A stretch of DNA of 64,000 nt, taken from assembly GCA_965248775.1 (NCBI GenBank), contig OZ252150.1, positions 3,844,001-3,908,000 on the forward strand, read 5' to 3'. This DNA comes from JBHHUI01 sp965248775 (GTDB lineage: Bacteria; Chloroflexota; Anaerolineae; Anaerolineales; JBHHUI01). Position 1 is the first letter of the stretch, and every line of letters begins with the position of its first letter. Below, piece after piece: positions 33,607-40,649 of the stretch. Made by a program: the position numbers and the translations under genes. The notes under the pieces were generated by a model. That model was not told the origin of the DNA. It searched no databases and saw nothing but the letters and a program-made list of their open reading frames with translations.

Positions 33607-33878
33607 CAGCCAGCGATAGAATGCACGAAAGTAGCCGCCCTTGAGCGCAAACAAGATGCCGATAGTGACCAATTCACTGGGGTACAGTTTGGCCTGTGGA
33701 TGCTTGCGTATCTCCGGCAAGTTGTCGTCCACTTCGCAGAAAATCGATATCACGACCCTGGCGGGCGCGACAAGGGTGATAATATCCTCGGTAGTCATGA
33801 GCTCGCTCCCCTATGGTTGTTTTGTCGCAACCCATAGTTTGAGCGATGCTCATGACTTTTTCAACTAGCACCAATGGT

Positions 33879-34811
33879 TACTAACGGCGTACCCTCCATG
33901 ACGTGCTCAAAGTTGTCCAGGAGCAGGAGCAACTGCTTGGCCTGCAAATGAGCCTGCAGGGCCTGGGCCGGGGTCTGCCCACTAAATTCCCCGACGCCGA
34001 GCGCCTTCGCAATTGTATTGGCCACCAGGGCGGGATCACGGATAGGCGCCAGCGCGACGAAGAACACACCATCGTCGAATTCATCCAGTACCTCCACGGC
34101 AGCCTGCAAGGCCAGGCGCGTTTTGCCGATACCTCCCGTGCCAGTGAGCGTCAGCAGCCGGGTGTCGGCCAGTAAACGCTTGACCTCGGCCAGTTCGCGC
34201 TCGCGACCGACAAGCGGCGTAGGTTGCACCGGCAGGTTGGTCGTTTGGGTGTCAAGTGTCTTCAGCTGCGGGAATTCGGCAGGCAGGTCAGGCGTGACGA
34301 CCTGGAAGATGTGTTCTGGGCGAGACAAATCTATGAGGCGGCGTTGGCCAAGGTCGAGTAAATCCGTGTCAGGCGGAACCATGTCACGCACCAGCTCCGT
34401 CGTCGCCAGCGAGAGCAGCGTTTGGCCGCCGTGACCGGCAGATAGCAGCCGAGCGACACGGTTGAGCGGTGGCCCGAAATAATCGCCCTCGCGTTCCTCG
34501 ACGCTTCCAGTATGCAACCCCATGCGCACCCGCAGCGCGCCGATCTCCTCATTCCAAGGTTCCGTCAACAGGGCACGTTGTGCAGCCAGCGCGGCATTGA
34601 GTGCGTCCGGCGCAGAGGCGAAGGCGGCACAAAAGGCGTCCCCAATGGCTTTGAAGACATGGCCGCCTTGTGCTTCGATGTTTCTGCGCAAGATGGCGTC
34701 GTGGCGGGCGAGGGCAGCCTTCATCGCCTGGGGTTGTTGCTCCCAGAGCTTGGTGCTCCCCTCGATGTCGGTGAACAGGAATGTAACCGTCCCTGTCGGC
34801 AGATCAGGCAT
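33879..34811 (-). pseudogene. Class III adenylate/guanylate cyclase - NB-ARC protein, N-terminal part
   Basis: Starts at ATG 34811 (MPDLPTGTVTFLFTDIEGST), the usual start of this family. Cyclase catalytic domain: metal aspartates in FTDIEGSTKLW and AIGDAFCAAFAS, and RMGLHTGSVEEREGDYFGPP with the transition-state region. After a linker, Walker A LTLTGTGGIGKTRLA of an NB-ARC/AAA ATPase and QLLLLLDNFEHVM (Walker B). The IS982-like element cuts it right after EGTPLV. If translated alone it gives a cyclase with half an ATPase. Such proteins make cAMP or cGMP under control of STAND/TPR modules (family inference). Confidence 0.92.
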
Positions 34812-34986
34812 CAGATGTACCCTATACCTAGTTCGCAATCAGATGACGCTCTTTCCGGAAGCGCTGGACGACTCAGCGCTGAAAATCCGGTGCGGTGTAG
34901 TAACTTTCTATACGAATCTACACCTTTTCGCTAAAGACGAAAAGGTTACATGTGGGATTGCGTTTGGGTCGATCCCGTTCCAGCGG
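34812..34986. other. Intergenic region upstream of the cyclase gene
   Basis: No gene. Contains CTATACGAATCTACACC, shared in part with the dispersed repeat at 22070 and 29490, and a small palindrome CCTTTTCGCTAAAGACGAAAAGG (34923-34945; arms CCTTTTCG / CGAAAAGG). Confidence 0.4.
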
Positions 34987-36177
34987 TTCACTACCGGACA
35001 CTTTCTGCGCGGGGCATGTCAAAGGCGACCGGGATGGGCAGATGCTCATTTAGGAACTGTTCCAGCAGGCGCAAGCCGAGTTGAAATAGGCTCAGATCAC
35101 AGCGGTCGGTGCGGTGAATGACTTGCACCCAATTATCTCGTTTGGCGATGACGCCCAAGTAGATGATCCAGATGTAAGCAAGGCAAGCTGCGATCATCAA
35201 CCGGGCCAGCCGGGCCGGGTCGGCGATATGGCTTTTATGCAAATTGAAGCCCCGGCTTTTCTGGTCGGAGAAGAAAGTTTCAATACGAAAGCGTTTGTTA
35301 TACCAGGAACAGGCTTCGGCAACCAGCTCCAGGTTGGTGACCAGATAGAGGGGCTCTTTGCAGTCGCGCTGCCACCACGCGATGGCAAGGACGGGCCCAT
35401 ATTCCTGCTGGGTGAAGGCGACATCCAGCACGCCGCGGTATGCACCACGGGGCACATCCAGGTCGGCGAAGGCGAACCAGTCGCCCCCTTCACATAGCTG
35501 GACATGCTTGGCCGTGCGACAGACGTAGGCCCATTCGTAGTCATTCAGAGCCGCCTGGAGGTTCGTGCCATCGAATTCACCATCCCCCAGGAAGACGACA
35601 TCGCTTGCAGGGGGCACCAAAGCGTGTACTTCTGTCAACAACTGCACGTGTGTCGCTTCTGAAAAATGTCCCTTGCTCCCTTTGACGGTGACCCACGCCA
35701 CCGGCAAAGCACGTTGCTTGTAGATGACGCTCACCATCAGGGTCAGGCAACCGCGGCCCACTTCGCTGCCGTCCATTGCCAACACGAGCGTGCGGTCCTG
35801 CGCCAGACCCTGCAATAAGGGTTCAGCGAAGGGTAGAAAGAAGACTTCGTTATTAATATGCTCATTCTTGACCCAGCGGGCGTACCGTTTGACCCGGCTC
35901 TCGGGTTTGTTGCCGTCTGGCACTTTCCTGGCGATCGCCGGTAGCTGGCTACTCTGGCTGCGGACAATTCCGCTGACCATGGCAGCGAGCGTATCCAAAT
36001 GGCGAGCCAAGTTGCCCTGCGGTTCTCCTGGGTACAGTTGCCGCAAGGCGCTCTTTATGGCACGATATGTACGGCGGTTGTCACTCATGGCGATACTCCC
36101 CTTGTTCTGTGGTAGAACGGAGAGTGTAGCCGAGAGGCAACCGCTAATCAATCACGGATAAAGTGTCCGGTAGTGAA
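34987..36177 (-). mobile_element. IS4-family insertion sequence
   Basis: 1191 bp with perfect 18-bp terminal inverted repeats TTCACTACCGGACACTTT. No matching target duplication was found (TTCCAGCGG versus ATAGCTCTC), so a rearrangement after insertion is possible. It truncates the small gene at 36178-36339. Confidence 0.9.
34991..36088 (-). CDS. IS4-family transposase
   Basis: 365 residues from ATG 36088 (AGGGGAG upstream). An N-terminal helical domain, then TLVLAMDGSEVGRGCLTLMV (first aspartate), VVFLGDGEFDGTNLQAAL (second aspartate), and WYNKRFRIETFFSDQKSRGF with the Y-x2-R-x3-E-x6-K signature and glutamate. The signature defines IS4-family enzymes. The stop codon lies in the terminal repeat. 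Apparently intact. Confidence 0.93.
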   Translation of the reverse strand: MSDNRRTYRAIKSALRQLYPGEPQGNLARHLDTLAAMVSGIVRSQSSQLPAIARKVPDGNKPESRVKRYARWVKNEHINNEVFFLPFAEPLLQGLAQDRTLVLAMDGSEVGRGCLTLMVSVIYKQRALPVAWVTVKGSKGHFSEATHVQLLTEVHALVPPASDVVFLGDGEFDGTNLQAALNDYEWAYVCRTAKHVQLCEGGDWFAFADLDVPRGAYRGVLDVAFTQQEYGPVLAIAWWQRDCKEPLYLVTNLELVAEACSWYNKRFRIETFFSDQKSRGFNLHKSHIADPARLARLMIAACLAYIWIIYLGVIAKRDNWVQVIHRTDRCDLSLFQLGLRLLEQFLNEHLPIPVAFDMPRAESVR

Positions 36178-36339
36178 ATAGCTCTCACTCTTCGCAAGTC
36201 GCACAATTTCAGCGTGCGTGTAATCGAATCGAGTCATGCCTCCCCCTTTTAGAAATGCGCGATACTGATCACCGACCGGGTCATCGTCAGGTGTGTCGGC
36301 TGCGATCCTCCGAATGATTCTGAGTTGGATGTCTGTCAC
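36178..36339 (-). pseudogene. Small protein of the integrated element, truncated by the IS4-family element
   Basis: GTG start at 36339 overlaps the stop of the DnaC-like gene (GTGA). It encodes MTDIQLRIIRRIAADTPDDD and RFDYTHAEIVRLAKSE before running into the IS terminus, which supplies foreign codons. I do not recognise it. The coupling suggests it belonged to the replication operon. Confidence 0.5.
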
Positions 36340-37226
36340 AATCCGGACGGCCTCGCGTCTGGGTCGGTGTTCTCGACGATCCGGAATCTTTCGGGAATGA
36401 CGGCATCAAGTCCCCACGCGATTCGACTGTAAAGATGAGTGGGAAGAATTTCAGGGTTGTTGTTCATCGCCAGTAGTGTGTATTTGCGTTGATCAGAAGG
36501 TGCGCGGCCATAGCAGTAGCGGTCATCAATCAAGTTCGAGACGACTTCTTCCATGAATGGAGTGACTCTTGTTTTGACCATCGGAAAGTCGTCACTCGAT
36601 TCGAAATCAAATTCGTCAACGGCGAGCATGTGAAGATTAGAGATGCGCTGATAGCGTGCATGCGCAGCGAGCGTGTCATGCCCATGCGCAAATCCGACAC
36701 GTAAATAATCGAGTAACCCACTGAGGGTGAAATAGGCAGAACGATGACCTCGACCGATGAACTCGTTCACAGTGGCCATGAGTGCGAGTGATTTCGCGTT
36801 CCCGGTAGGTCCGTAAACTGTCATCATGCCGAAGTCACCTCCAACGAGTCGACGACACTCCGTCAGTAGTTCGATACTTCCCTCGCCGCGTCTTTCGATG
36901 TCGTCGAGTTTCAATTCGAATTCGTGAGGCATTTGACTAGATTCCTTTCTAAGAGACTGAGCGGCCGCGATTACTTCAGATCCGCGACATTCACATATTT
37001 TCAGTTCACCGAAATCGGGATGTCCGAACGGAACGTCGAATCGCAAATAGCCGACACCGCGACAGTGGATACATTCGGGATCGCCACTACCCTGTTTCGT
37101 CGGTTGCGGTTTGACTTCGCTTGAGGGCAAGTTCTCGATCTCGTTGGGCTCGGTCTGGGTCGGCGCGTTTGTTGTTGATTGCTTTGTTTCGTTGACTCTG
37201 TTGAGCACTGAACCGATTGTTTCCAT
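36336..37226 (-). CDS. DnaC/IstB-like helicase loader ATPase
   Basis: 296 residues. A disordered, charged N-terminus is followed by a four-cysteine zinc-ribbon-like element (CIHCRGVGYLRF ... KICEC), then an AAA+ P-loop (VYGPTGNAKSLALM; lysine present, a deviant GxxxxNAKS Walker A), YFTLSGLLDYLRVGF and Walker B LHMLAVDEFDFE. This is the layout of phage/plasmid DnaC-like proteins that load the replicative helicase. Start ATG 37226 has AAAGGAAA upstream but lies 140 bases inside the upstream gene, in another frame. Its partner is probably the wHTH protein upstream. Confidence 0.85.
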   Translation of the reverse strand: METIGSVLNRVNETKQSTTNAPTQTEPNEIENLPSSEVKPQPTKQGSGDPECIHCRGVGYLRFDVPFGHPDFGELKICECRGSEVIAAAQSLRKESSQMPHEFELKLDDIERRGEGSIELLTECRRLVGGDFGMMTVYGPTGNAKSLALMATVNEFIGRGHRSAYFTLSGLLDYLRVGFAHGHDTLAAHARYQRISNLHMLAVDEFDFESSDDFPMVKTRVTPFMEEVVSNLIDDRYCYGRAPSDQRKYTLLAMNNNPEILPTHLYSRIAWGLDAVIPERFRIVENTDPDARPSGL

Positions 37227-37962
37227 TGCTTGATTTCCTTTCTGGGATTCCGTCGTGATACCAAGACAGTTGTCCTTGAAGGTTCATGGGGTTGTACGCC
37301 CTGAGAGTCCAGGCCTCATGAACGCACTTAATCGCTGGATGCGATGACCGTTCGTCGGGTTCTTTTTTGCCGTTGTTCGTCGTTGGGTAATTCTTCTTCG
37401 GAACTGGGCCTGTTTTCGTGGAAACAGGTAGAAGTTCGATTCCGTTGGAGGGCTGGGACGCGGGAGCGTCCCCTATATCTTTAAGGTGATTCAGGTGATC
37501 TGGTGAGTCTATTGAAGGGGTGTCAATTAATGTATCACCCTGACTGTAATCCTGATGATCATCCTCGTCATTGGAGGGTGATCGTTTGTGTACACCCTCG
37601 CCCTCTGAGGATGATCGTTCGTGTACACCCTCAATCAAATTGATGACTTTGCCTGAATAGTTCCGGGGGTTTATCCACTTGTGAATAATGATTCGTTGAC
37701 CGTGTTGTTTTTGTTCACAAGTGATGTAATCGAGCTCGTCTAGTTTGCGTCGTTGGCGGCGGAGCGTCGGTAATTCCATGTCCATGATTTCCGCTGCACC
37801 GGTGTCTGTCCATTCTTCAATCTCGCCTGTCTCCCAGTTGGCACGGTCGATCATGAATTGGTAGAGCCAAACACTTTTACCGATTGCCTGCCGGTGTTTG
37901 GGATCGATGATGAATCCGCGTTTGATTCCGATCCATGTTTTCTTTTGTTTATTTGTCGTCAT
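37087..37962 (-). CDS. Winged-helix replication initiator-like protein
   Basis: 291 residues from MTTNKQKKTWIGIKRGFIID; an in-frame ATG at 37977 is also possible. Residues 20-130 form a phage/plasmid replication-protein winged helix (SVWLYQFMIDRANWETGEIE, EIMDMELPTLRRQRRKLDEL, IIIHKWINPRNY). The rest is low-complexity and acidic/polar. Such N-terminal domains are found in replisome organisers that bind iterons or origin DNA. It overlaps the upstream 82-residue gene by 14 bases and the downstream loader by 140 bases, consistent with a compact mobile-element operon. Confidence 0.75.
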   Translation of the reverse strand: MTTNKQKKTWIGIKRGFIIDPKHRQAIGKSVWLYQFMIDRANWETGEIEEWTDTGAAEIMDMELPTLRRQRRKLDELDYITCEQKQHGQRIIIHKWINPRNYSGKVINLIEGVHERSSSEGEGVHKRSPSNDEDDHQDYSQGDTLIDTPSIDSPDHLNHLKDIGDAPASQPSNGIELLPVSTKTGPVPKKNYPTTNNGKKEPDERSSHPAIKCVHEAWTLRAYNPMNLQGQLSWYHDGIPERKSSNGNNRFSAQQSQRNKAINNKRADPDRAQRDRELALKRSQTATDETG

Positions 37963-38197
37963 GCCCCCATCCCCCAATAACGATGACTTCGTTTTTCGTG
38001 ACGTTCTCGTGAATCGCCTGTGTGAATTTAAGGACGTCTGTTGCTTCGATGTTCAACAGGAAAGCCATGTCGGCACTCCACAACTTCTCTTTGAACTCTT
38101 CTAGAGCTACTTCGCGTTTTGGGCCAAGTACGGCAGCGGCGAAATCTGGTTGTGTGAACATGCGGGACACGATTAGATTTAAGACGAGTGTGTTCAT
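37949..38197 (-). CDS. Small hypothetical protein (82 aa) of the replication operon
   Basis: MNTLVLNLIVSRMFTQPDFA... ends VIGGWGHDDK. Predicted helical, moderately acidic; no recognised domain. Its ATG overlaps the preceding small gene's TGA (ATGA), and its end overlaps the wHTH gene, which supports translation as part of one operon. Confidence 0.6.
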   Translation of the reverse strand: MNTLVLNLIVSRMFTQPDFAAAVLGPKREVALEEFKEKLWSADMAFLLNIEATDVLKFTQAIHENVTKNEVIVIGGWGHDDK

Positions 38198-38313
38198 CGT
38201 GGTCTGTCACTGATCAACATTCCGACAATCACGCCCGACAGGAATAGCGGGAGTCGATGCTTGATTAATGCAACGACGATAGCGGCGTACATGTTGTGTA
38301 TAGAAATATTCAT
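38194..38313 (-). CDS. Small membrane peptide (39 aa), first gene of the replication operon
   Basis: MNISIHNMYAAIVVALIKHR, then LPLFLSGVIVGMLISDRPR and TGA. Two hydrophobic stretches (AAIVVALI and LFLSGVIVGMLI) separated by a basic turn. No homologue recognised. Support comes from the ATGA coupling to the next gene and the divergent layout with the recombinase promoter region. Confidence 0.45.
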   Translation of the reverse strand: MNISIHNMYAAIVVALIKHRLPLFLSGVIVGMLISDRPR

Positions 38314-38438
38314 GGGCATTGCTCTCCGTTCTCTGAGTCGATTTGACTACAGGGGTTAGAATGAAAGTGGGCCGGGGAGTGATCCCCCAAGGTTTGGCCA
38401 CCTAGACGTAACGAGATTCGTCTCTACTCACCGACCCT

Positions 38439-38494
38439 GAGAAGCGGGCTGCTCCCGGCGGTTCAATGCCGCGTCGGGGGTGCGCCCGTTTCTC
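38439..38494. repeat. Large imperfect hairpin in the rep/recombinase divergent region
   Basis: GAGAAGCGGGCTGCTCCCGGCG and CGTCGGGGGTGCGCCCGTTTCTC (given in parts: outer GAGAAGCGGG / CCCGTTTCTC) form arms of about 22 bp around TTCAATGC. It could be an origin, a recombination site or an attenuator. Confidence 0.6.
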
Positions 38495-38583
38495 ATTCCG
38501 CAGGAGGTGGCCGAGGTGATGATTTCGAAGAAAACAAATAGAGTGCAAGACGGTTTCGCCGCACAGGGGGTGGAGCGTGTGTT

Positions 38584-39483
38584 GTGCAGGAGGACCTAGC
38601 GCGGTATCTGAAAGCGAACGCCGCGCGATTTTCTGATTACACGCTGCAGACGTACGGTCACATGCTCGGGCGCTTGACCGATTGGCTTGCGCTTACTGGT
38701 GTGGATGCGTCCGCTCTGGATGGTGAATTGTTAAGGCATTTTTTGGATGAGCAGGACTGGGGAGCCAACAGCCGGCGGTTGTGCATTTACGCCGCACGGT
38801 CTTTTTGCCGCTGGCGCTATGGGAGTGAGCATCCGCTACTGCATTTCACGGAACCGCGGCCGAAACCGACTCCGCAACGCACGTTTGATTTTGAGGAAGC
38901 AGCAAAGGTGTTAATGGCAGTGGATACCAGTACGGCTATCGGTCGCCGAGACCTGGCGTTGCTAGCGTTGGCCTTAGATTCAGGTTTGCGCGCGTTCGAG
39001 CTTGCAGGGGTGTTGACGAAGAACTTGCATATTACAGATGAGTCGAATTGGGCAACGGTGCTCAGTAAAGGTCGCAAATGGGCGGCAGTGGCCTTCTCGC
39101 CATATACAGCGAGCTGCTTATTGGCTTGGCTGGGAGACCGGCCGCAGGTGTTAGAACATCACAGTCGGACGGATCCGGGCACTGTCTTTCTCTCTCTCGG
39201 CGGTGTGCGACCTGGTACGTCGATTACCTATCAGGCTGTAAAACTGATTTTCAGGAAATACACCGCGCGGGCGGGGGTGGCGCACGCCGCGCCACATGTC
39301 AGTCGGCGGACCGCGGCGACGCTGGCTCTGTTGAGCGGGGCACCGTCGCGGGTTGTTCAAGAGCAGATGCGGTTAGAGAGTTTCGATCTGCTTCGAACCT
39401 ATACACAAATGTTGCCGGTACAAGCTTTCATGGATTACTCACCAGTCGAGGGGATACTTGGTATCCGCAGACGGCGGAAGTGA
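38584..39483 (+). CDS. Tyrosine recombinase (phage integrase family)
   Basis: 299 residues, GTG start behind GGGGGTGGAG. N-terminal SAM-like core-binding domain (YTLQTYGHMLGRLTDWLALT), then the catalytic domain: arginine in LDSGLRAFELAGV, lysine in LSKGRKWAAV, H-x-x-R in PHVSRRTAATLAL, and nucleophile in DLLRTYTQM. XerC/D-like; no IntI-specific extra domain seen, so not an integron integrase. It is divergent from the rep operon and ends about 60 bases before a tRNA-like sequence, fitting an element that integrates at a tRNA gene. Confidence 0.9.
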   Translation: MQEDLARYLKANAARFSDYTLQTYGHMLGRLTDWLALTGVDASALDGELLRHFLDEQDWGANSRRLCIYAARSFCRWRYGSEHPLLHFTEPRPKPTPQRTFDFEEAAKVLMAVDTSTAIGRRDLALLALALDSGLRAFELAGVLTKNLHITDESNWATVLSKGRKWAAVAFSPYTASCLLAWLGDRPQVLEHHSRTDPGTVFLSLGGVRPGTSITYQAVKLIFRKYTARAGVAHAAPHVSRRTAATLALLSGAPSRVVQEQMRLESFDLLRTYTQMLPVQAFMDYSPVEGILGIRRRRK

Positions 39484-39511
39484 CCACGACATAACAGTCA
39501 GTCAAGCGAGG

Positions 39512-39538
39512 CGGGGCATGAAATCATGCCCCGTTTTT
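39512..39538 (+). terminator. Intrinsic terminator after the recombinase gene
   Basis: Stem CGGGGCATG / CATGCCCCG with loop AAAT, followed by TTTTT. Confidence 0.9.
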
Positions 39539-39545
39539 GATTCTA

Positions 39546-39600
39546 TGAGCCGTTTGGCTGGATAAGCCCTTGGTTACAGGTTCGAGTCCTGTGCGGCTCA
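39546..39600 (+). other. tRNA-like 55-nt sequence, possible attachment site
   Basis: A perfect 7-bp acceptor pair (TGAGCCG / CGGCTCA) and a canonical T-arm (ACAGG-TTCGAGT-CCTGT) are present. Between them there is room for only one more arm (GGCT...AGCC), so a D- or anticodon arm is missing. No CCA is encoded. It is likely a degenerate tRNA or the recombined end of one, next to the recombinase. Confidence 0.6.
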
Positions 39601-39620
39601 CATTCCAATCTATCTTATTC

Positions 39621-39659
39621 AATCGCCCGTTTTTATCAACGCCGGGCGATTGCTGTTTT
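39621..39659 (+). terminator. Hairpin downstream of the tRNA-like sequence
   Basis: Arms AATCGCCCG / CGGGCGATT around a T-rich loop, followed by GCTGTTTTG. A plausible intrinsic terminator. Confidence 0.6.
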
Positions 39660-39729
39660 GCATTGCGATGTCGCCGGACAATGTTGTTCGGCCAGGCTCG
39701 CGCCCTTCCGCCCAGCCCGACGAATAACA

Positions 39730-39759
39730 GAAAAGTCCTCGACAATTATGCCGAGGACT
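39730..39759 (-). terminator. Terminator for the CheX-like gene
   Basis: Stem AGTCCTCG / CGAGGACT, with TTTT following on the minus strand. It lies about 30 bases downstream of the CheX-like stop. Confidence 0.75.
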
Positions 39760-39791
39760 GGCAGCCTACATATACTGACATCCGTCTCTGA

Positions 39792-40343
39792 TTAATTTTG
39801 TGACTGGATGATCAACCTTCCGCTATTGGGGTCGAAATCTGGCGGGTCCGGGGTCGGTATATTGTCAGCAGTGTTTGGGTTCGGTACCGCACGCAGCGCC
39901 AAGTGCGCCGCCACTGTACCAGCCTCAGAAACCAGCGGAACGAGAACCCACGGTATTTCGAATGGGCTGATGATCTCGTCCTGACCCAGGATAAGCGCCG
40001 GTGGCGATATCTTGGCGGCGTAGTCGGCCTTATCCAACTTCATGGAGGCGCGCCCTGTAATAACATTGCAAAGTTCAGCGACACCTGATTGGGCGAGTTC
40101 GTCCAACTCGGAGATGCGCTCGCCAAGCATATTCGATACGATCTCCAGGGCGGTTTTGTCGGCGAGCGAAAATATCACGATGCCACTAACTTTACCTACT
40201 ATATTGAATGCGATGGTGACAGCCCCGACTTTAACAAGATCTCCTTCGAGTGTAAGGTCGCCTCGTAAAACGGTCAGGTCGGCATCAGCGTCCAACACTT
40301 CCTTTGCAGCTTCGACAAACGGATTCAGGAATTCAACGTTCAT
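39792..40343 (-). CDS. CheX-like (CheC/CheX/FliY family) protein
   Basis: 183 residues, starting MNVEFLNPFVEAAKEVLDAD, the usual CheX opening. SMLGER-like segment NMLGERISELDELAQSGVAE and LCNVITGRASMKLDKA carry the E-x2-N active-site pattern (ELCN) of CheX phosphatases that dephosphorylate CheY-P. C-terminal extension of about 20 residues. No other chemotaxis gene is in the window, so it may act on a non-chemotaxis response regulator. Terminator follows at 39730. Confidence 0.85.
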   Translation of the reverse strand: MNVEFLNPFVEAAKEVLDADADLTVLRGDLTLEGDLVKVGAVTIAFNIVGKVSGIVIFSLADKTALEIVSNMLGERISELDELAQSGVAELCNVITGRASMKLDKADYAAKISPPALILGQDEIISPFEIPWVLVPLVSEAGTVAAHLALRAVPNPNTADNIPTPDPPDFDPNSGRLIIQSQN

Positions 40344-40649
40344 TATTTCACCAAATTATCTCTTTCATATTCCCAGTTCACATCCCGACCCAGTCTCGCC
40401 CAGACTCGTGTGGAGGGTGACTAAGTGGCCTTCTGCTCAGTATGCTGCAAGAGCTGCGATTGGCTCTTTCATCTAGCCCCAAAAAACAAGCAAACAAAAA
40501 GATTCCGCTCTAATTTTGCGAGCAGTATTATTCTCACCTATTCACATTCACATATAAGATATCTCGGCAGTTTTGATGCCAACTTTACGCACAACTCGTT
40601 AATAAAGCATAAAAGAATCGGATTGAAGAGGGATGCCGAAGCGAAAGCA
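40344..40649. other. Divergent intergenic region (CheX-like / MFS)
   Basis: About 300 bases that should hold both promoters. The MFS frame is open back to 40425 but this part has no membrane or family features. CCCGACCCAGTCTCGCCCAG at 40386 resembles the CAGT-type module sequences. Confidence 0.4.

Larger units (their letters stand above)
32102..33798 (-). pseudogene. IS982-like transposase, disrupted (copy E)
   Basis: Same protein as copy D: MTTEDIITLVAPARVVISIF at 33798, broken after FYRWL by a 24-bp module that brings an in-frame TAG, resuming with SLFTVIDTYPIELLFPIREG. A 30-bp module adds ten residues in frame (CRAHCIGIN region), then an IS1-family element cuts it near HHVAEPFIDR. The last part, 32102-32302, ends YRMSIAQFSL. 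Confidence 0.85.
32087..33878 (-). mobile_element. IS982-like insertion sequence, copy E, carrying an IS1-family element
   Basis: Ends match copy D (ACCAATGGTGCTAGTT at 32087; ACCATTGGTGCTAGTT inward from 33878). Target duplication TACTA at 32082-32086 and 33879-33883. Without the 819-bp IS1 and its 8-bp duplication it is 965 bp; subtracting its two module inserts (30 and 24 bp) gives 911 bp, identical to stripped copy D. Confidence 0.9.

Noticed and set aside
38584..39483. Integron integrase for the cassette-like array
   Set aside because: Lacks the IntI-specific extra segment, sits 10 kb away in a different type of element, and is about 20 residues shorter.
40425..40649. N-terminal 75-residue extension of the MFS transporter
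   Set aside because: Reads through promoter-like AT-rich sequence, has no family match, and is rich in unusual residues.
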